Below, in pieces: positions 23,250 to 36,400 of a stretch of DNA of 64,000 bases. The notes under the pieces were generated by a model. It made no database searches. It was not told the DNA's origin and saw only the letters and a list, made by a program, of their open reading frames with translations. A program made the translations under genes and the position numbers. The stretch's first letter is position 1, and every line of letters starts with the position of its first letter. This DNA is from Adineta ricciae. Lineage: Eukaryota > Rotifera > Eurotatoria > Adinetida > Adinetidae. Where the stretch lies: positions 850,117-914,116 of the forward strand of contig CAJNOJ010000012.1 in assembly GCA_905250025.1 (NCBI GenBank), written 5' to 3'.

Positions 23250-26172
23250 TTATATCGCAACAATCGGAGAGACACTTACAGCACAATTATCCGGTTTGTT
23301 CTCAACAAATGCTTGTTTACATTTCTCACGGATATTTCGATAGAGTTGAATATTTGAGATGGATGTTGATTGAGACATGTTCGAATCATTGATACTCAGT
23401 GTAATAAGTGAATCAATGTCAAAAACGAACATTGAACGATTGTATTCATCACATTCTATACAAAACAAAAGTGAGATGACGAGAGAGAGAGGTGTTGAAA
23501 GAATCTCACCAGCGAATGTTGTTGCGAGTAGTTCAATGATCTTGTTCTCATCAAATGCCGTGTTCTTCGACAAGAAATCTGTATCGATGATTTGGATGCT
23601 ATCGATATTTCGACTAGAACAACCGTTGATGATGCGTGCGAACAAAGTCACTAGTGATGTTTCAGCATCCAACAATTTTTCTTCCATTGTGGGCCCATTA
23701 GATAGTTCGATGAAGCATTTTCTTTCTTGTAGATCAATTAGAATTCGTCCTGATGGTTTTTTTCTTTGAAGAACCAATGAGAATTGTGGAGGTTGATTAT
23801 TGGTTGCATTTGTTTGGAAGATGTTGGGATAAATACGACAAATTTCAGGTAGAGTGCTACTTCCAAACCAACAGCTAAACTCTCGAGCTGTGTTATTGGC
23901 AAGCGAAAGTAGTGTATGGTTAGATAATGGTGTTGATTTTCTAGTGCTACCAAGAAAATTAAGAATGCTCGACTGTAATGCACCCACTGCTGCACCGCTA
24001 AAGTTTGTTGTAATTTTAACAAGAAAATCCAGTCGTTCCTCGTTGAAGTCTTTGGGATCTTTAGTTAGCAGTGGTCGAAGCATTTTCTTACGAATAGCAG
24101 GTGATGGTCGACCGACAAAACACTTCGCTTGCATACGTCGTAGAAAGGCATCGTCCATCATATTTCGTCGATTGGTTGCACCAAATACAACTAAATTGGG
24201 AATATTTTTCACTCCTTCGATATGCGAAAGAAGAACACTGATTCCATCGACTTTCGATTGTTGTGCATTGTTATCTCGTTTTGGTACTAGTCCATCGATT
24301 TCATCAATAGTCATGGCACACATGAGATATGGAATGGTATTGGCACGATACATAATGTCGATGAGAAGCTTTTCTGTTTCACCTACATAGGGTCGGTTGA
24401 GTTCACCAGCTGCCAGTGGTACAGTTGTGGGTGTGATGCCTGCATAGACAGCTGCTCTCTTCAGTATTTCCGACTTTCCTGTACAGAAGTGAAAACGTTT
24501 TCATAATTAGAGATTTATTGCTGGTTAATAATGAGGGAAATCATTCGACGTACCTGTTCCTGGTGGTCCATAGAGAAGTAGACCACGGCCGATTTTGATT
24601 TTCAGTTTCCGATGTTCATCAGCGTTGATAAGTGCCAACCTGGATTCCCGATCGCTAATATCTTTCCTTGTCTTTTCCAGATCTTCAGCCAGTTGGTTAC
24701 TTTGTTTCGTTGCGTCATTGAGTTCGGCAAATTTCTTTTTCTTTGCGGACTCAATTTCTTCCTTCTGATTCTTCAAGCCCTCTTGCTTCTCCAGAGCCTC
24801 ATCTATTTTCATCCTAGAAAGTGGGGCATTCCGTGTAAGACCTAAGAATTCCGCTTTTGCATCTTCTTCCTCGTCGCATTTGTTTTTCCAACGAGCTTCA
24901 AGGATTTTGTACTCATTTGTTAGACAGTCAGATCTGTTTCTTGCGACTTTCTCTTCTTTCTCCAATTCATTAGCTTTGCACCCTAGTTTTTCTATTTCAC
25001 TTGATACCTTTTTTCGCTCTCTTTCGATGTCTTCCTCAGTAAAACATTCAGTTGGATTACAAAACGTGTACAAATATTCTTTTATAGTGTTGATTATGTT
25101 TCCATCATCAGCATAGAATTCACGCAGCTCCTGGATAGCTGAATCTACTGCTTTCAGATCGAGATATGTTAATCGATCTCTTTTGCCAATGGCATCATAA
25201 AAATAACGCTTCACTCGGTGAATATCAGCTAATAGTGTAGCTTTCGATTTCTTGTAATTAGCAACTTCATTAGAACCACTTATTCCAACGGTATTCAATT
25301 GTACATAATCATAAATCAGTTGTTTCACTGCAGGTCTCACTCCATTGAGCTTCTCCCAAAGACTTTCATTCATCACCGCGTTTTGAAGGTGTTCAATTTT
25401 TGTGATATTTTCACCTATAGAGAATACTCACACTACGATGCTGCACGTGAGAACGAGAAAAAACTCGAATACCTTTTAGATCTTTTAACCAATTTTCTAC
25501 ATCTTCGTAACCATAATTATTCTGGTGGCTAATAGACTTGAGAAGATCTTCGAGAGTATTCATCGCTTCGGAAGAATCGGTCGAAGTATCAACTTCGGTT
25601 CCATCATTCGTTGGTTCGGCGTAAGGAATAATAGTTACCGAAACAGAAGTACTTGTTGTTGTATACCATAGTTTAGGAAATTGATTTCCTTTTGTACCAG
25701 GTCGATAATCTAATTCTATTAGGTTGAGTAGACGATTAAAATTCCAAGGTCCAAACTTATCATTTCTACGTATGAGTAAATTTGGTCGATAAACTAGACG
25801 TTCAGTTTGGTTACTCATGTCGATTGGTTTACTAGTCGATCGAAGTGCGTAAAGATGAAATACCGAAATGGGTTTGTTATTGATGACCAAGGGATTGTCA
25901 GGATCAGGCGTATTCAAGTTATCAACAAATTGTTTTAATTCTGAATATTCGAATTTGATACGAATAATCATAGTGAGTTCTTCAATCGGTTCTGCTTTTG
26001 GCATTTCTTTTGTTTCAGCATTCGATATTTGTCTAAAATATACATGCAAAAACGGTGATAAAGAAGATTAGTTTTCCGCAATAACTTACGTTGCGGTAGC
26101 AGGTTGATTTGTTGGATAAATTGGCGGCACATCTGTATATGTACATTCTTGGAAAACGTATTTGCTTGCCAT
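23250..26172 (-). CDS. AAA+ ATPase with novel N-terminal domain and coiled coil
   Basis: Five exons (26090-26172, 25473-26032, 24554-25414, 23510-24478, 23250-23455) give 892 aa with consistent phase-2/phase-1 joins. Residues 1-210: a Pro-rich start and a domain I do not recognise. About 300-480: a charged coiled coil. About 490-700: one NSF/p97-type AAA+ module with Walker A GPPGTGKS (split by an intron after GTG), Walker B AMTIDEIDGL, sensor 1 GATNRR and an Arg-rich finger region (LRRMQAKCFVGRPS). The C-terminal 190 residues are unassigned. It should be an active ATPase that remodels proteins. Near its end GCTGTAAGT could be a donor, so a further downstream exon is possible. It lies 96 bp downstream of the coiled-coil gene on the same strand. 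Confidence 0.82.
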
Positions 26173-26268
26173 TTTCAAGTGAATTATCTGAAAAAAGCCA
26201 ATCATGATTAAAATGAACGACATAATTAAAAAACGTGAAGGGAAAAGAGTGTCTCGATGTTTTACGCT

Positions 26269-29229
26269 TTAATTTGATCTTCTGAGTCTATCTTCATTGA
26301 ACGTCGTCGTTGGAATTTGATTGGTTTGTTCAACAGCCACTGTGTTCATAACATGTTCTTGTTGAAGAACTCGATCTTTCAGTTCTTTTTTAATGATTTC
26401 CGATGATTTCACTTCAAGTCTTGTTTTCTCTTTGCGATAGTAGTTACTAAGCTTAGTAAGGTCTTGTTCAGCTTTTTCAATCACTCGATATGTTTCTTGC
26501 CGAAGTTCTTCATTGTCAGCATATTTATCACGATTGTCTTCGATTTCGTTTCGTGCTTGACGTAGTGCTTTTTCGCCGTCACCAATTTCCTTAGCATTTG
26601 CTTGAACTTGTTTATCCAATGCCGCAAGTTGACCTTTTGATGTTCGAAGATTGACATGGCTTTGTTCTTTTCTTTCGCCAACTGATCGCAAGGATTGCGA
26701 GACTCTCTCAATATCATTTTGATTCTTTGTAATCTCGTCTTTCTTTGTTTGAAGTTTGATCTCGACTTGTGTCACATCTTTTTTTAATTTTTCATGGTGA
26801 GTGACGTACATATCACGCTTGTTAACCAGTTCTTGAACTTTACCTTTTTGAGATTCACCTTGAGCACGGGCAGTACGATAAGCAGCTTGATTTTGGTTTA
26901 GTTCTCTTTGGGATTTTATTTTATCCTGTTCGAGTTTGAGTATTGCCGGCTCAACAACTTCCTTAACCTGTTTTGATATTTCCTCGAGTTGTTTGTTTTT
27001 GTCCTCGAGTTCTTTTTTCACTGTACTGAGAAGATCATTCTTTATCTGTAAATCGTTCTTCAGTTGTGCTTCGCTCTTGCTATTTGCTTGCAGCAATAGG
27101 TTTTGATTATCCCGTTCACGTTCTGTCATCTTTTTGACATTTTCTCTGTCGAGAAGCTTTCGTTTTGTGTTTTCATTTTGCTGTTTCAGTCGTTGAACCA
27201 GAGTGATTTGTTTATAATGCTCTGATGTCGCCACATCGAGTTCATTTTGTTTATCTCGTTGATCGATTTGCTTGTCTTCCATATCACGTTCTTGTCGTTG
27301 AATCGTCGTTGTTGCCGATGCAATATTCGATTGAAGATCTCCTCGTTGTTGTCGATATTGTACAAGTTCGTCTTGATTTCGTTTCAGATCATTGGCAACA
27401 CTGCCTAACTGTGCTTGAGAGCGATTTAATTTATTTTGTGTATTCTTAATTTTGGCTTCTGTTTGTCCTTGTCTACGATTGGTATTGCGGAGTGTATTAC
27501 TAACTGCATCGAGTTCACTCTTGCGTTGAGAAAGAGTCGTTTTCTTTTCGCGCACAACATTTTCTTGTTCCTTTCGATCACTAGTCGAATTGCGGTATTT
27601 GGATTTTGCCGTTCGTAATTCTACTTTCGCTCTGCTATGCTTTTGCCGAGCATTATTGCATGCCGTTTCTTTTTGGTTGACCTTGCTCTGCGCATCTTGT
27701 ACGCTAGTGCCTACCGAGTTTCGATTACCACCGAAACCTGGAATAGGTATCTTCGTGTATATTGTCGCAGCTACTGAAAGAAGCGATCCTGTAATGTCCG
27801 CAATATCCCAGATTTGTGCTCGAGATTCAGCAAGACGTAATTGCTCTTGAGCTTGACGAAGTTCATTTTCAGCAGAATCCAAGTCTGCTTTCGCGCTTTG
27901 CTCTTCAGCGGCAGCTCGATCATGTTGATTCTGCGTTTCTCTTTCTTCTTGTTTAAGTTGAGTTAACCGTTGAGTAGCGTCGGTGTGTTCAGCAGCAGCA
28001 GTTTGATGTTGCTGTTGTGCATCGTCTTTACGTGATTGTAAATCGTTGCATTCAGTAGTCAAGGTAGCGAGTTCCGCTTCTAATTTGTCCTGTTCAGCTT
28101 GAAAAAAGTTCACTTCATTCGTGTGCTGTTGCTGAGAACGCTCCAATTGTGAAACTTTATCTTGAACCCGTCGGATCAATTCTTCGGAAGTACGCAGTTT
28201 CTCTTCGAGTGCTCGAAGTTCACGATTGAAGTCAGCTAGCTGATCTTCCATCTCCACGAATGCACGATCTAAATTACGTTTGTCTACTTCGAGTTGTTTT
28301 CGATTTCCTTCTAGTTCCGTTTGCCGCTGTTGTGCTTGAGCTAATAGATCTTCTAACTTTTGAATTTCATCTTTATTTTCTTTGATTTCTTTCTCCAACG
28401 CAGTGAGTTCTTGTTCAAATCGCTGGACATTTCTCTGGATGATTCTTGCCTCTTCTTGAAGATGATTCAAGCCAGATGCTTTTTCTTCGAGAACGCGTTT
28501 TAAATCCTCGATTAGAACTTTTAACTGAGCCTCTTGTTTCTTCAAATTGGCTTGATCACTTTTACAAGTTTGTTCTTGTTGCTTTAAACGATCAAGTTTA
28601 TCAGTATATTCTTGAATTTGTTTCTCAATGTCATGCACACTTTTTATTAATTGTTCGACTTTTAATTCATAAGCTTGACGTCTTCTATCTTCCTCGTCGA
28701 CTAATTTGCTTTGCTCTTTAATTTGCGTATTAAGTCGTTCAATTTGTTGTTCGAATTCCTTCAATGACAATCGTAAGTTATTTTCTACTTCACCATTCTC
28801 GATTTCACGCTCCTTCATCTGCGCAATTTGATCTTCAAGTTGTTTTTCTTCGAGTTTCAATTGGTTTTTCGTTTCGACATACGAGTTTTGCTCACTTCTA
28901 TAGGATTCACTTTGTATCTCCAATTGTTCCAAGTTATTTTCGTGAGCAATGATGTTTTCCGTAGCTTCGTACTGCTGCTTACAAAACTCGATTTGTTGTT
29001 GCTGCAATCCTTTGAGTTGTTCGGCACGTTCTTGAAATTTCCGAAAGAGCGGCTCATGTTGACGGTATATTGAAGAACTTTCCTTCTCAAGAGTTGTTCG
29101 ATTGTTCTCAGCACCTTCCTTATCACTGTTGAGTTGTGCAGTTCCCTCGCCACAATGTTCAGCCAGTTGTTTTCCGTGTGCTCGATTTTGGCTGTATTCG
29201 TTTGCTCGAGTTTGAAAGAAAGGATCCAT
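26269..29229 (-). CDS. Long coiled-coil protein (986 aa)
   Basis: One exon. The start MDPFFQTRANEY is the first ATG after an acceptor-like TTTGCAG at about 29244, so a non-coding upstream exon is likely. Residues about 20-465 and 520-975 are almost unbroken heptad coiled coil, rich in Glu, Gln, Lys and Arg. In the middle (about 468-505, 27725-27825) lies the only apolar, Gly/Pro-containing stretch (WDIADITGSLLSVAATIY, then IPIPGFGG). The two arms are nearly equal, so an antiparallel hairpin closed by this hinge is possible, as in SMC proteins but without ATPase heads. No signal peptide. Family not recognised. It sits between, and probably partners, the AAA+ ATPase and the giant AAA/VWA gene (inference). 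Confidence 0.8.
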   Translation of the reverse strand: MDPFFQTRANEYSQNRAHGKQLAEHCGEGTAQLNSDKEGAENNRTTLEKESSSIYRQHEPLFRKFQERAEQLKGLQQQQIEFCKQQYEATENIIAHENNLEQLEIQSESYRSEQNSYVETKNQLKLEEKQLEDQIAQMKEREIENGEVENNLRLSLKEFEQQIERLNTQIKEQSKLVDEEDRRRQAYELKVEQLIKSVHDIEKQIQEYTDKLDRLKQQEQTCKSDQANLKKQEAQLKVLIEDLKRVLEEKASGLNHLQEEARIIQRNVQRFEQELTALEKEIKENKDEIQKLEDLLAQAQQRQTELEGNRKQLEVDKRNLDRAFVEMEDQLADFNRELRALEEKLRTSEELIRRVQDKVSQLERSQQQHTNEVNFFQAEQDKLEAELATLTTECNDLQSRKDDAQQQHQTAAAEHTDATQRLTQLKQEERETQNQHDRAAAEEQSAKADLDSAENELRQAQEQLRLAESRAQIWDIADITGSLLSVAATIYTKIPIPGFGGNRNSVGTSVQDAQSKVNQKETACNNARQKHSRAKVELRTAKSKYRNSTSDRKEQENVVREKKTTLSQRKSELDAVSNTLRNTNRRQGQTEAKIKNTQNKLNRSQAQLGSVANDLKRNQDELVQYRQQRGDLQSNIASATTTIQRQERDMEDKQIDQRDKQNELDVATSEHYKQITLVQRLKQQNENTKRKLLDRENVKKMTERERDNQNLLLQANSKSEAQLKNDLQIKNDLLSTVKKELEDKNKQLEEISKQVKEVVEPAILKLEQDKIKSQRELNQNQAAYRTARAQGESQKGKVQELVNKRDMYVTHHEKLKKDVTQVEIKLQTKKDEITKNQNDIERVSQSLRSVGERKEQSHVNLRTSKGQLAALDKQVQANAKEIGDGEKALRQARNEIEDNRDKYADNEELRQETYRVIEKAEQDLTKLSNYYRKEKTRLEVKSSEIIKKELKDRVLQQEHVMNTVAVEQTNQIPTTTFNEDRLRRSN

Positions 29230-30435
29230 GTTATTCGTCAAATCTGCAAATAAAATTTCAATAACTGAATGTACTTTGTATTAGTAGGAAAGGGATGGGC
29301 TGAATTAGATCTCCAACAGATACGCTTGGTAGATGTGATAAATACTACGGCAATGGCGAAGAGAAAAAAAACAAGCCATAAAACATTTTAACCATCATAG
29401 ACATAAAAGGAAAAAACCAACCGAGAAGGGCAGTGGAACGATTAGTCAAATATTCAGATAGCGAAGGAAGACAAAAAGATAGTAGCGTATTTCGAGAATG
29501 TTGACGAGAAAAAAACCATTGTATATGTGCATGTTATGATTAAAAAGGAAAGAAAAAAGGAGTATTCAAAAGTTTTTGTTTTTATTCTGGCCATATTATC
29601 ACCTCTTTACGATGCTCTTTGAAAACAATGGGATTTATCACAAGAAGACATTCTAATTCAGGTACGTATGAGGATGATCTTGTTAATCCTTTTGTGTATT
29701 TCTAAGAAAAACTTCCATGTCTGTGTTTTGCTAAGTGAATCGAGACTGGATTCTTCATTGAAAAGACTTCTATATACTAACTACTGACTTATGTGATGTT
29801 TTTTCTCTTAATCCAATTAGGACAGCGCATATCATATTACTTTTTGAGTTCGACAGATAAGGCATACAGTGAGTAAAGGCGGGAACAAAAGTGAGAATAG
29901 ATTGTGCACACCATCGTATGCATTGCTATCAGAATAGTGATGAAGTTATGTCTATTACGTGATATAAATCGTATAGATTACAAAGAAACAAGATATTCGA
30001 GCTAAAATTTCTACAAAAACAATACATGTTATTGCCGTTGTGTTGACTCGATATGTCTCACTTATTTTGCATGGTAATGCAAAAGAGAACAGGTGACATT
30101 TGTGTTGACTTTAAAAGAAAAGTGAGAATATGTGAAAGAAAGAACATGTTTTTGTTCCACCGACACCGTTGAGTAAATGTTTATTCAAGGTAAGGAATGA
30201 TATTGGTGACTATTCTGTCATTTTGAAAGGGAAAAATCCAGTTGCTATTTTGATTGCTGTGTACTGCGAGTAAAAGAAATACCGAGGGACATTACGCTGT
30301 TTTTCCTCTTCGTTAGATGAATATTCTGAAATTACTTGCAATTCTGTCTATACTCATCGCGTTCGATGTAGATAAAATCGAATTTGCATGGTGAATTTCT
30401 TACGAATAGAAATATTTTAATACCATTTAATCAAA
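29230..30435. other. Divergent promoter region between coiled-coil and giant genes
   Basis: About 1.2 kb of AT-rich, non-coding sequence with no domain-bearing frame. It probably holds the two promoters and 5' UTR exons. No clear core motif could be singled out. Shared control of the two divergent genes is possible. Confidence 0.5.
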
Positions 30436-33400
30436 ATGACAACAGGAGTAAACGTTGCTAAAGAACGTGACGAATTGAAGAGAGAATTAACTTCTGTGTT
30501 GGATGAGCAAGATGAAGCTTCGTTTGTATTTCACCGTGTGGATCATATTGTGAGAAATGAATCGACATTATCGAATCTTGACACTGTAAAATATCTAACT
30601 GATATTTTCTATCCATTTGGAACGCGTGCACTTGTTCATAACTCTCAGGTATGATTGAAACTTTCGATGAAATTTTTAGCGAAATATTATTGATACTTGT
30701 TAGGTACTAGCGATCAAAATGGTCAAACTGATGCATTGGTGGTATAATAAACGATCGGGAGAGGTACCAGCCAAAGATCTACTAGAAATTGTCCGTGGTG
30801 GACTCATACAAATTTTTGAAAAGGGTCCGGATGGTAAACTAAAAAAGGAGTGAGTATATGGTATTTATATGAATCAGTCTAAGTTGATTTGTTCAGGTCA
30901 AAGCCACCAGATCCACGAACTTTACCTTATCTCATACGTTTGTTCGAAATTCCAGTTAATATCTCGAGTGGCGAAGAAATCAATGCGCTAATCGGATTAT
31001 TATATGCCTGTATGGCTTATAACGCCGCAGATTCGACGGATATGCGCGACTATTTGGTTACAAGTCCACATTTCGGATCTTTGTGGCAATTATATTTCAA
31101 TCCCTTACGCATTGCGAGTGCGAAAAGTGAAGATCCACATGTATCAACTGAAGCACCAGGTAAAAAGTCATTTTCAGTAACACCTCTAATTGAAGTTAAG
31201 TGGATGGATGGCCGACAAGATATCTACAGTGATGGATACGCACCTCCGCGTAAGCGTGTTGACGAACTCGTTCATATGGCAATCGAGGCGTGCAAGACAA
31301 AAGAAACTTTACTTAGCTTACTCAAGAACATACCTTTAAATTTCGTGAAAAGTGGGGACATGTTTTCTTATTGGCTGACTCTCTATCGTCAGTTGACATC
31401 ACATCGTCTCTTTGACATTTATATCAATACCAAATATTTCGAACTTATCGAAACACTCGATCTGCAAGTTTATGAAAGTCAACTGAAAAGTTACGTTTCC
31501 AGTCTATTTCCTATTTGGCAAGTGTTAACCAAGACGGATCTGTTAGAATCTGTCTCGATTCGTATTACACATTTTATTCAGATAATTATTCGTTGCAAGT
31601 CAAGTAACTGGCTAACATCGATTGACGAATTAACGGAACAAATATGCGAAAATACACTGAAACAACATGAAGATGGTTATCTATCATATTATCTTTTACT
31701 CAAAGATCTACTTCCAATTTACGATGAGGCAAATTTAATCCATACGATTAAAAAAGTTAATAAAAACATCGTTATACATTACCTTGATGTTGCTATGAAA
31801 GACAATCGCCATGTCATTTATCTCATAAATATTCTGAAATATGTGCGAAAGCATACAGACGAAGATCTTTTGAGTGAATTATTTAGTTGTGTTGCTTCGT
31901 GTACTCAGAATAAAATTGTATTTGAAATCATTAGAAATTGTATTTGGCCAAATAGTACACTGGCTACCTATGTTCAAAATGCAGGTAACAAACAAATTCA
32001 AGATTTATTTTCTTGTATCCGATCAGACATGGCTTTGGAATACGTCGATGTATTACTTCACGTTGTCGAAACTCTTGTCCAAAACGCTCAGCTGCGAAAG
32101 ATTGTTTATGAACTCGATGATATACATGAAATTATTCAAAAGTGGTTGAACAGATCGATATCAATACCAATAATTGTACGTCTTCTTGACATTCTTATTG
32201 ATGTTGGCTCTTCTGAAGACAATCGTCATAGAATGGACATTGAAAACTTCTTTCACAATGAATATTGTCCGAAATTATTAGCAATTGATTTCGGAGAACA
32301 AAGTTCCTTTGCTCGTATCATCATTTTTCTTAATTCGATCGCGACAAATCAGAGTTCCAAATGCAAACTACTAGAAGAATTCTTTCAAAAATTAAACAGA
32401 ACAACAGAAGACAACCTCAAGCCATGCACATCGCACATGAAGAGTATTGCACGAGAAATTCTCGAATCTAAATCGCGACCGATACTATTTCAACTTCTCA
32501 CACCATTTATTCCTGATATTATTGGGCAATTAGGACGTGGGCATGCACGAAAAGCACCATGTGTTCGTGTCCTTGCTGAATTGTTAGAATTATCAGAAGA
32601 ACAGCGTTTAACTTTGTCCGAATATTTCCAAGATTCACCAACAGTTGAAACTCAAAATGAAACATGTTCAACGTATCAACAACAGCAGGCACATCTCGAA
32701 ACGTTTTTCTCTGCTGAAATCGACAGTAAAACAGAAACGGTGCAAATAAGTTATAAAGATTTTGCGAAAGCACACGAATTATTGAATCAGTTGAAAGACA
32801 CGGAATCGGCGGCAATTGATCAAACGTTGCGCACTCGTCTATTTGAAAAACATCAGACATTGTCTTATTCAAATATATGTGAACAAGCTGATCGTTTAGT
32901 ACTTACAGCCACAGCACGAGAGAATGTGTTGAAAGTTCTGGAAGTACTCACCGATTGCGTTCCTATTCTTCTCGAAGGCGAAACCGGTGTGGGCAAAAGT
33001 GCTAGTGTAATAGAAGCAGCCCACCAGTCAAGAAAGAAAATCATTCGCTATAACATGTCATCTCGTGTGACAATTGATGATCTACTAGGCAAAGTTACTC
33101 CTGTTTACGACGTGCAAAGTCAAAATACAAGTTTTCGTTTCATCAATGGTCCATTTACGACTGCATTTTTGGAAGGCTGTTGGATACTGTTTGACGAGCT
33201 CAATCTCGCACAAGATACTGTCCTACAAGCTATCGAATCAGCTCTCGATACTCAACAATTAACCATTCATGATTTCAACTCAGAACAAAAAACAAGTACT
33301 GTTTATAAGATGCACCACGATTTTCGTCTATTTGCAACACAAAATCCCAGTACAGGATTTTTCAAAGGAAAACGTGAGAAGTTATCGTCATCATTTCTTA

Positions 33401-36400
33401 GCCGTTTTCGACCGATTATTTTCAAAGAACTGCCTGATCGTGAATGGTGTAGTATCGTAGAAAAACAACTGAAGCAATCGTTTCAGAATGCAGCTCACGG
33501 ATTATCTGAATTACTCGTGCGAAGATATCATGCCAATATCAGAGAAGCTTTGCACAATCATGACTCGGCATCGATCGAAACAGGTCCATACGCAGAAATT
33601 TCTATTCGTGAACTTCTTAAATGGGTCAAAGTACTTAACTGGCAAAGTAAACATAATCAATGGCCTCATGATCAGCTTCTGCGTAATCAATTAATAAGTT
33701 TTAGCGCATGGTGCATATATGGAGCACGATATCGTTCGACTGGTAGAAAAATGATTGAAGACATACTTACAGACAGAGGAAGAGACAAGTCAAATGCAGA
33801 AGCTCTTCATAAATTTAGTTTCAAAGTTGATCAAAAACTTCGTATAGTATATTTTGATAATATTCCATGCCCCGCTCGAATGGAAAAACTCATTGATCAG
33901 CCAGCCAAAGAATGGAATCGGTTTGTTGTTTCAAGCAATGGTACATCTATCGATTTTGATCAATATCTATGGAATGCAGCACGAAAAGCACATTTGGCAG
34001 TTCATAGTGCAGCATTAAATACAGAATTTATCGTTGCACATGGTATCTATCGTATTGATCGTTCATGGCTATGGGATTGGCTTTCATCCGCAGCGCAAGT
34101 GAACAAAATTAGCAACAGACGCGAATGTGCTCTTCACGGCAGTATCATGTACCAACGTCGTTTCCGACATAATGCTGCACAGGCTATAGTTCGACGGTGT
34201 TTTAGTACCGCATTTAGTATACCAGAACTAACTGAAACATCAAACATATCGTCTGATTCACTAGTACGACCAGAATTACCATATGTTTTAACCGACCGCG
34301 TTTTACGCGCATTGAAGCAAATATCTTTTCACCTACAAATTAAACAGCCGATTCTTCTCACTGGGGTTGAAGGTTGTGGTAAATCAGATCTATTGTTGAC
34401 ACTTGCCTGGTTACATGGTCAACAAGTTCATCAACTTAACATTACTCCTGAAACCGAACCATCTGCGTTTATTGGCCAGTTCATTCCAAACGAAACTGAA
34501 GATAAACATAATTCAAACCGCAGCAATAAATTAGTTTGGCAAGATGGCTGCGTGACGAAGGCATTCAAAAAAGAAAATCAATGTGGACATTGGGTGTTAC
34601 TTGATAACCTGAACATGGCCGAGTCGTCTGTTCTCGAACGACTTAATCCAATTCTCGAAGAGAGACCAATGCTAATATTGACTGAAAAAGGTGATAATCA
34701 TGTAGAGGAAATGCATGATGACTATCAATTAGTAGCAACAATGACACCTTCTGACCTCGATTATGTACAAAATAGAGCAACAAGTGAACTATCACCAGCA
34801 CTTTACAACCGTTTCTCAATTGTTCACATAGAAAGTATTTCATTTGATCCGACAAATAATTCAAATGAACTGTCACAAATGGCCAGAGCTATATTATCCG
34901 ATGAACAAGACACGAATAGTCAACTTGCTGTATCGCTTTGTCATACAGTCCTGAAATTTTATACAAAAAATCGACATCTTTTTTCAAAATTCACACTACG
35001 GAACATTGTACGGTTATTTGATAGTACATATCAGCTGCAAATGAAATTCAAAGGACAATTAGATTTTCCGTCGAGTCTTTGGACGGCCTATCATGTTACT
35101 ATTGCCAACCAGATAAAAAGTGACCAAGATCTGAAAACACAATTAACGAATGATGTTGAAAAACTACTTCGTGGTGATCGTGCATTAGCCAACCTTCAGA
35201 AACAAAGGTTTGCTGACTCGATTAAGACTAGCGAAATGCACATCTTGACTCAGAGTCGTCTTAACTATGTCGATTCCATTCTTGGTGCTGTCACTTGCAA
35301 TATTCCCCTTCTACTTGAGGGTGCAGCAGCTGTCGGCAAGACAAGTCTGGTAACATATTTATCTACTCAATTGAAACCTATTGAGCGAGTTAACAACAAC
35401 AATACAACAACAATTCAAGATTACCTGGGTGCGTTTGTTCCAAGCAATGATGGCTTTGTCCATCAAAAAGGAGCTCTCTATCGTGCAATGGAAAATGGCT
35501 GGTGGTTTCTCGCTGATGAGTTTAATCTAGCTGATCCATCGGTAATGAATATACTGTTTCCATTATTGGAAGGTAAAAATAGCATCAGTATTCCGTCAAC
35601 TGGGCAAGTTATTACAGCCAAAGCTGGATTCCATTTTTTTGCTACACAAAATGACTCCTCGTACGCTAATCGACATCAGTTGCCTGTCTCACTGCGTAAT
35701 CGTTTTCTTGAACTCCTATTTGAAGATTTTCCTGGCGATGAGTTGTCAGAAATTATCTTGAAACGGAAAGAACCTGGGAGACAACGACCAACATGGTTAA
35801 CACAACAATCAACTAAACAGCTAGCTCAGTTTTATCATGAGGCCCAATCTCGAATCACATTTCGTGAAATTGTCAAATGGCTGCATCGACATTCTCTATT
35901 TTTACCAAAAACTGAACGGTGGCCTGTTATTGGTATCTCAATTCTAGGAGCTAAATATTCATCTGAATCCAAAGCCTTCAAGTCATTAGTAGAAGATCTC
36001 AGGCGTATATGGTCTAATGTCACTATCACACCGAATCCTTCAATTTCTATCACATCAAATAATGACAAAGTTTGTTTCAAAGAAGGTGAACTACAAGTTG
36101 AATTCAGCAATGCGGAATTAGAGGCAAATGAAGTACAGCGATGGCCAGAACAATTCCGCCGTGCCCTGACACGTCTTGCTCTTGCAGTTCGTGCTAGGGA
36201 ACCTGTACTTCTTGTTGGACCTACGGCTTGTAAAACTCTCTTGATAGAAACATGGGCTCGGCTTTCAAAGCGAAGCGCTCAGATAGTCAAAGTGCATTTG
36301 ACACCAGACACGGAAACCAGTGATCTAATTGGTGAGATACGACCGTATTCATATCTTGACCTATTGAAACATTTACCTATTATGATCGAACGCATCTATT

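Noticed and set aside
28446..29073. Several plus-strand frames of 60-90 codons
   Set aside because: They are antisense shadows of the coiled-coil gene, rich in Leu/Phe because they mirror Glu/Lys codons.
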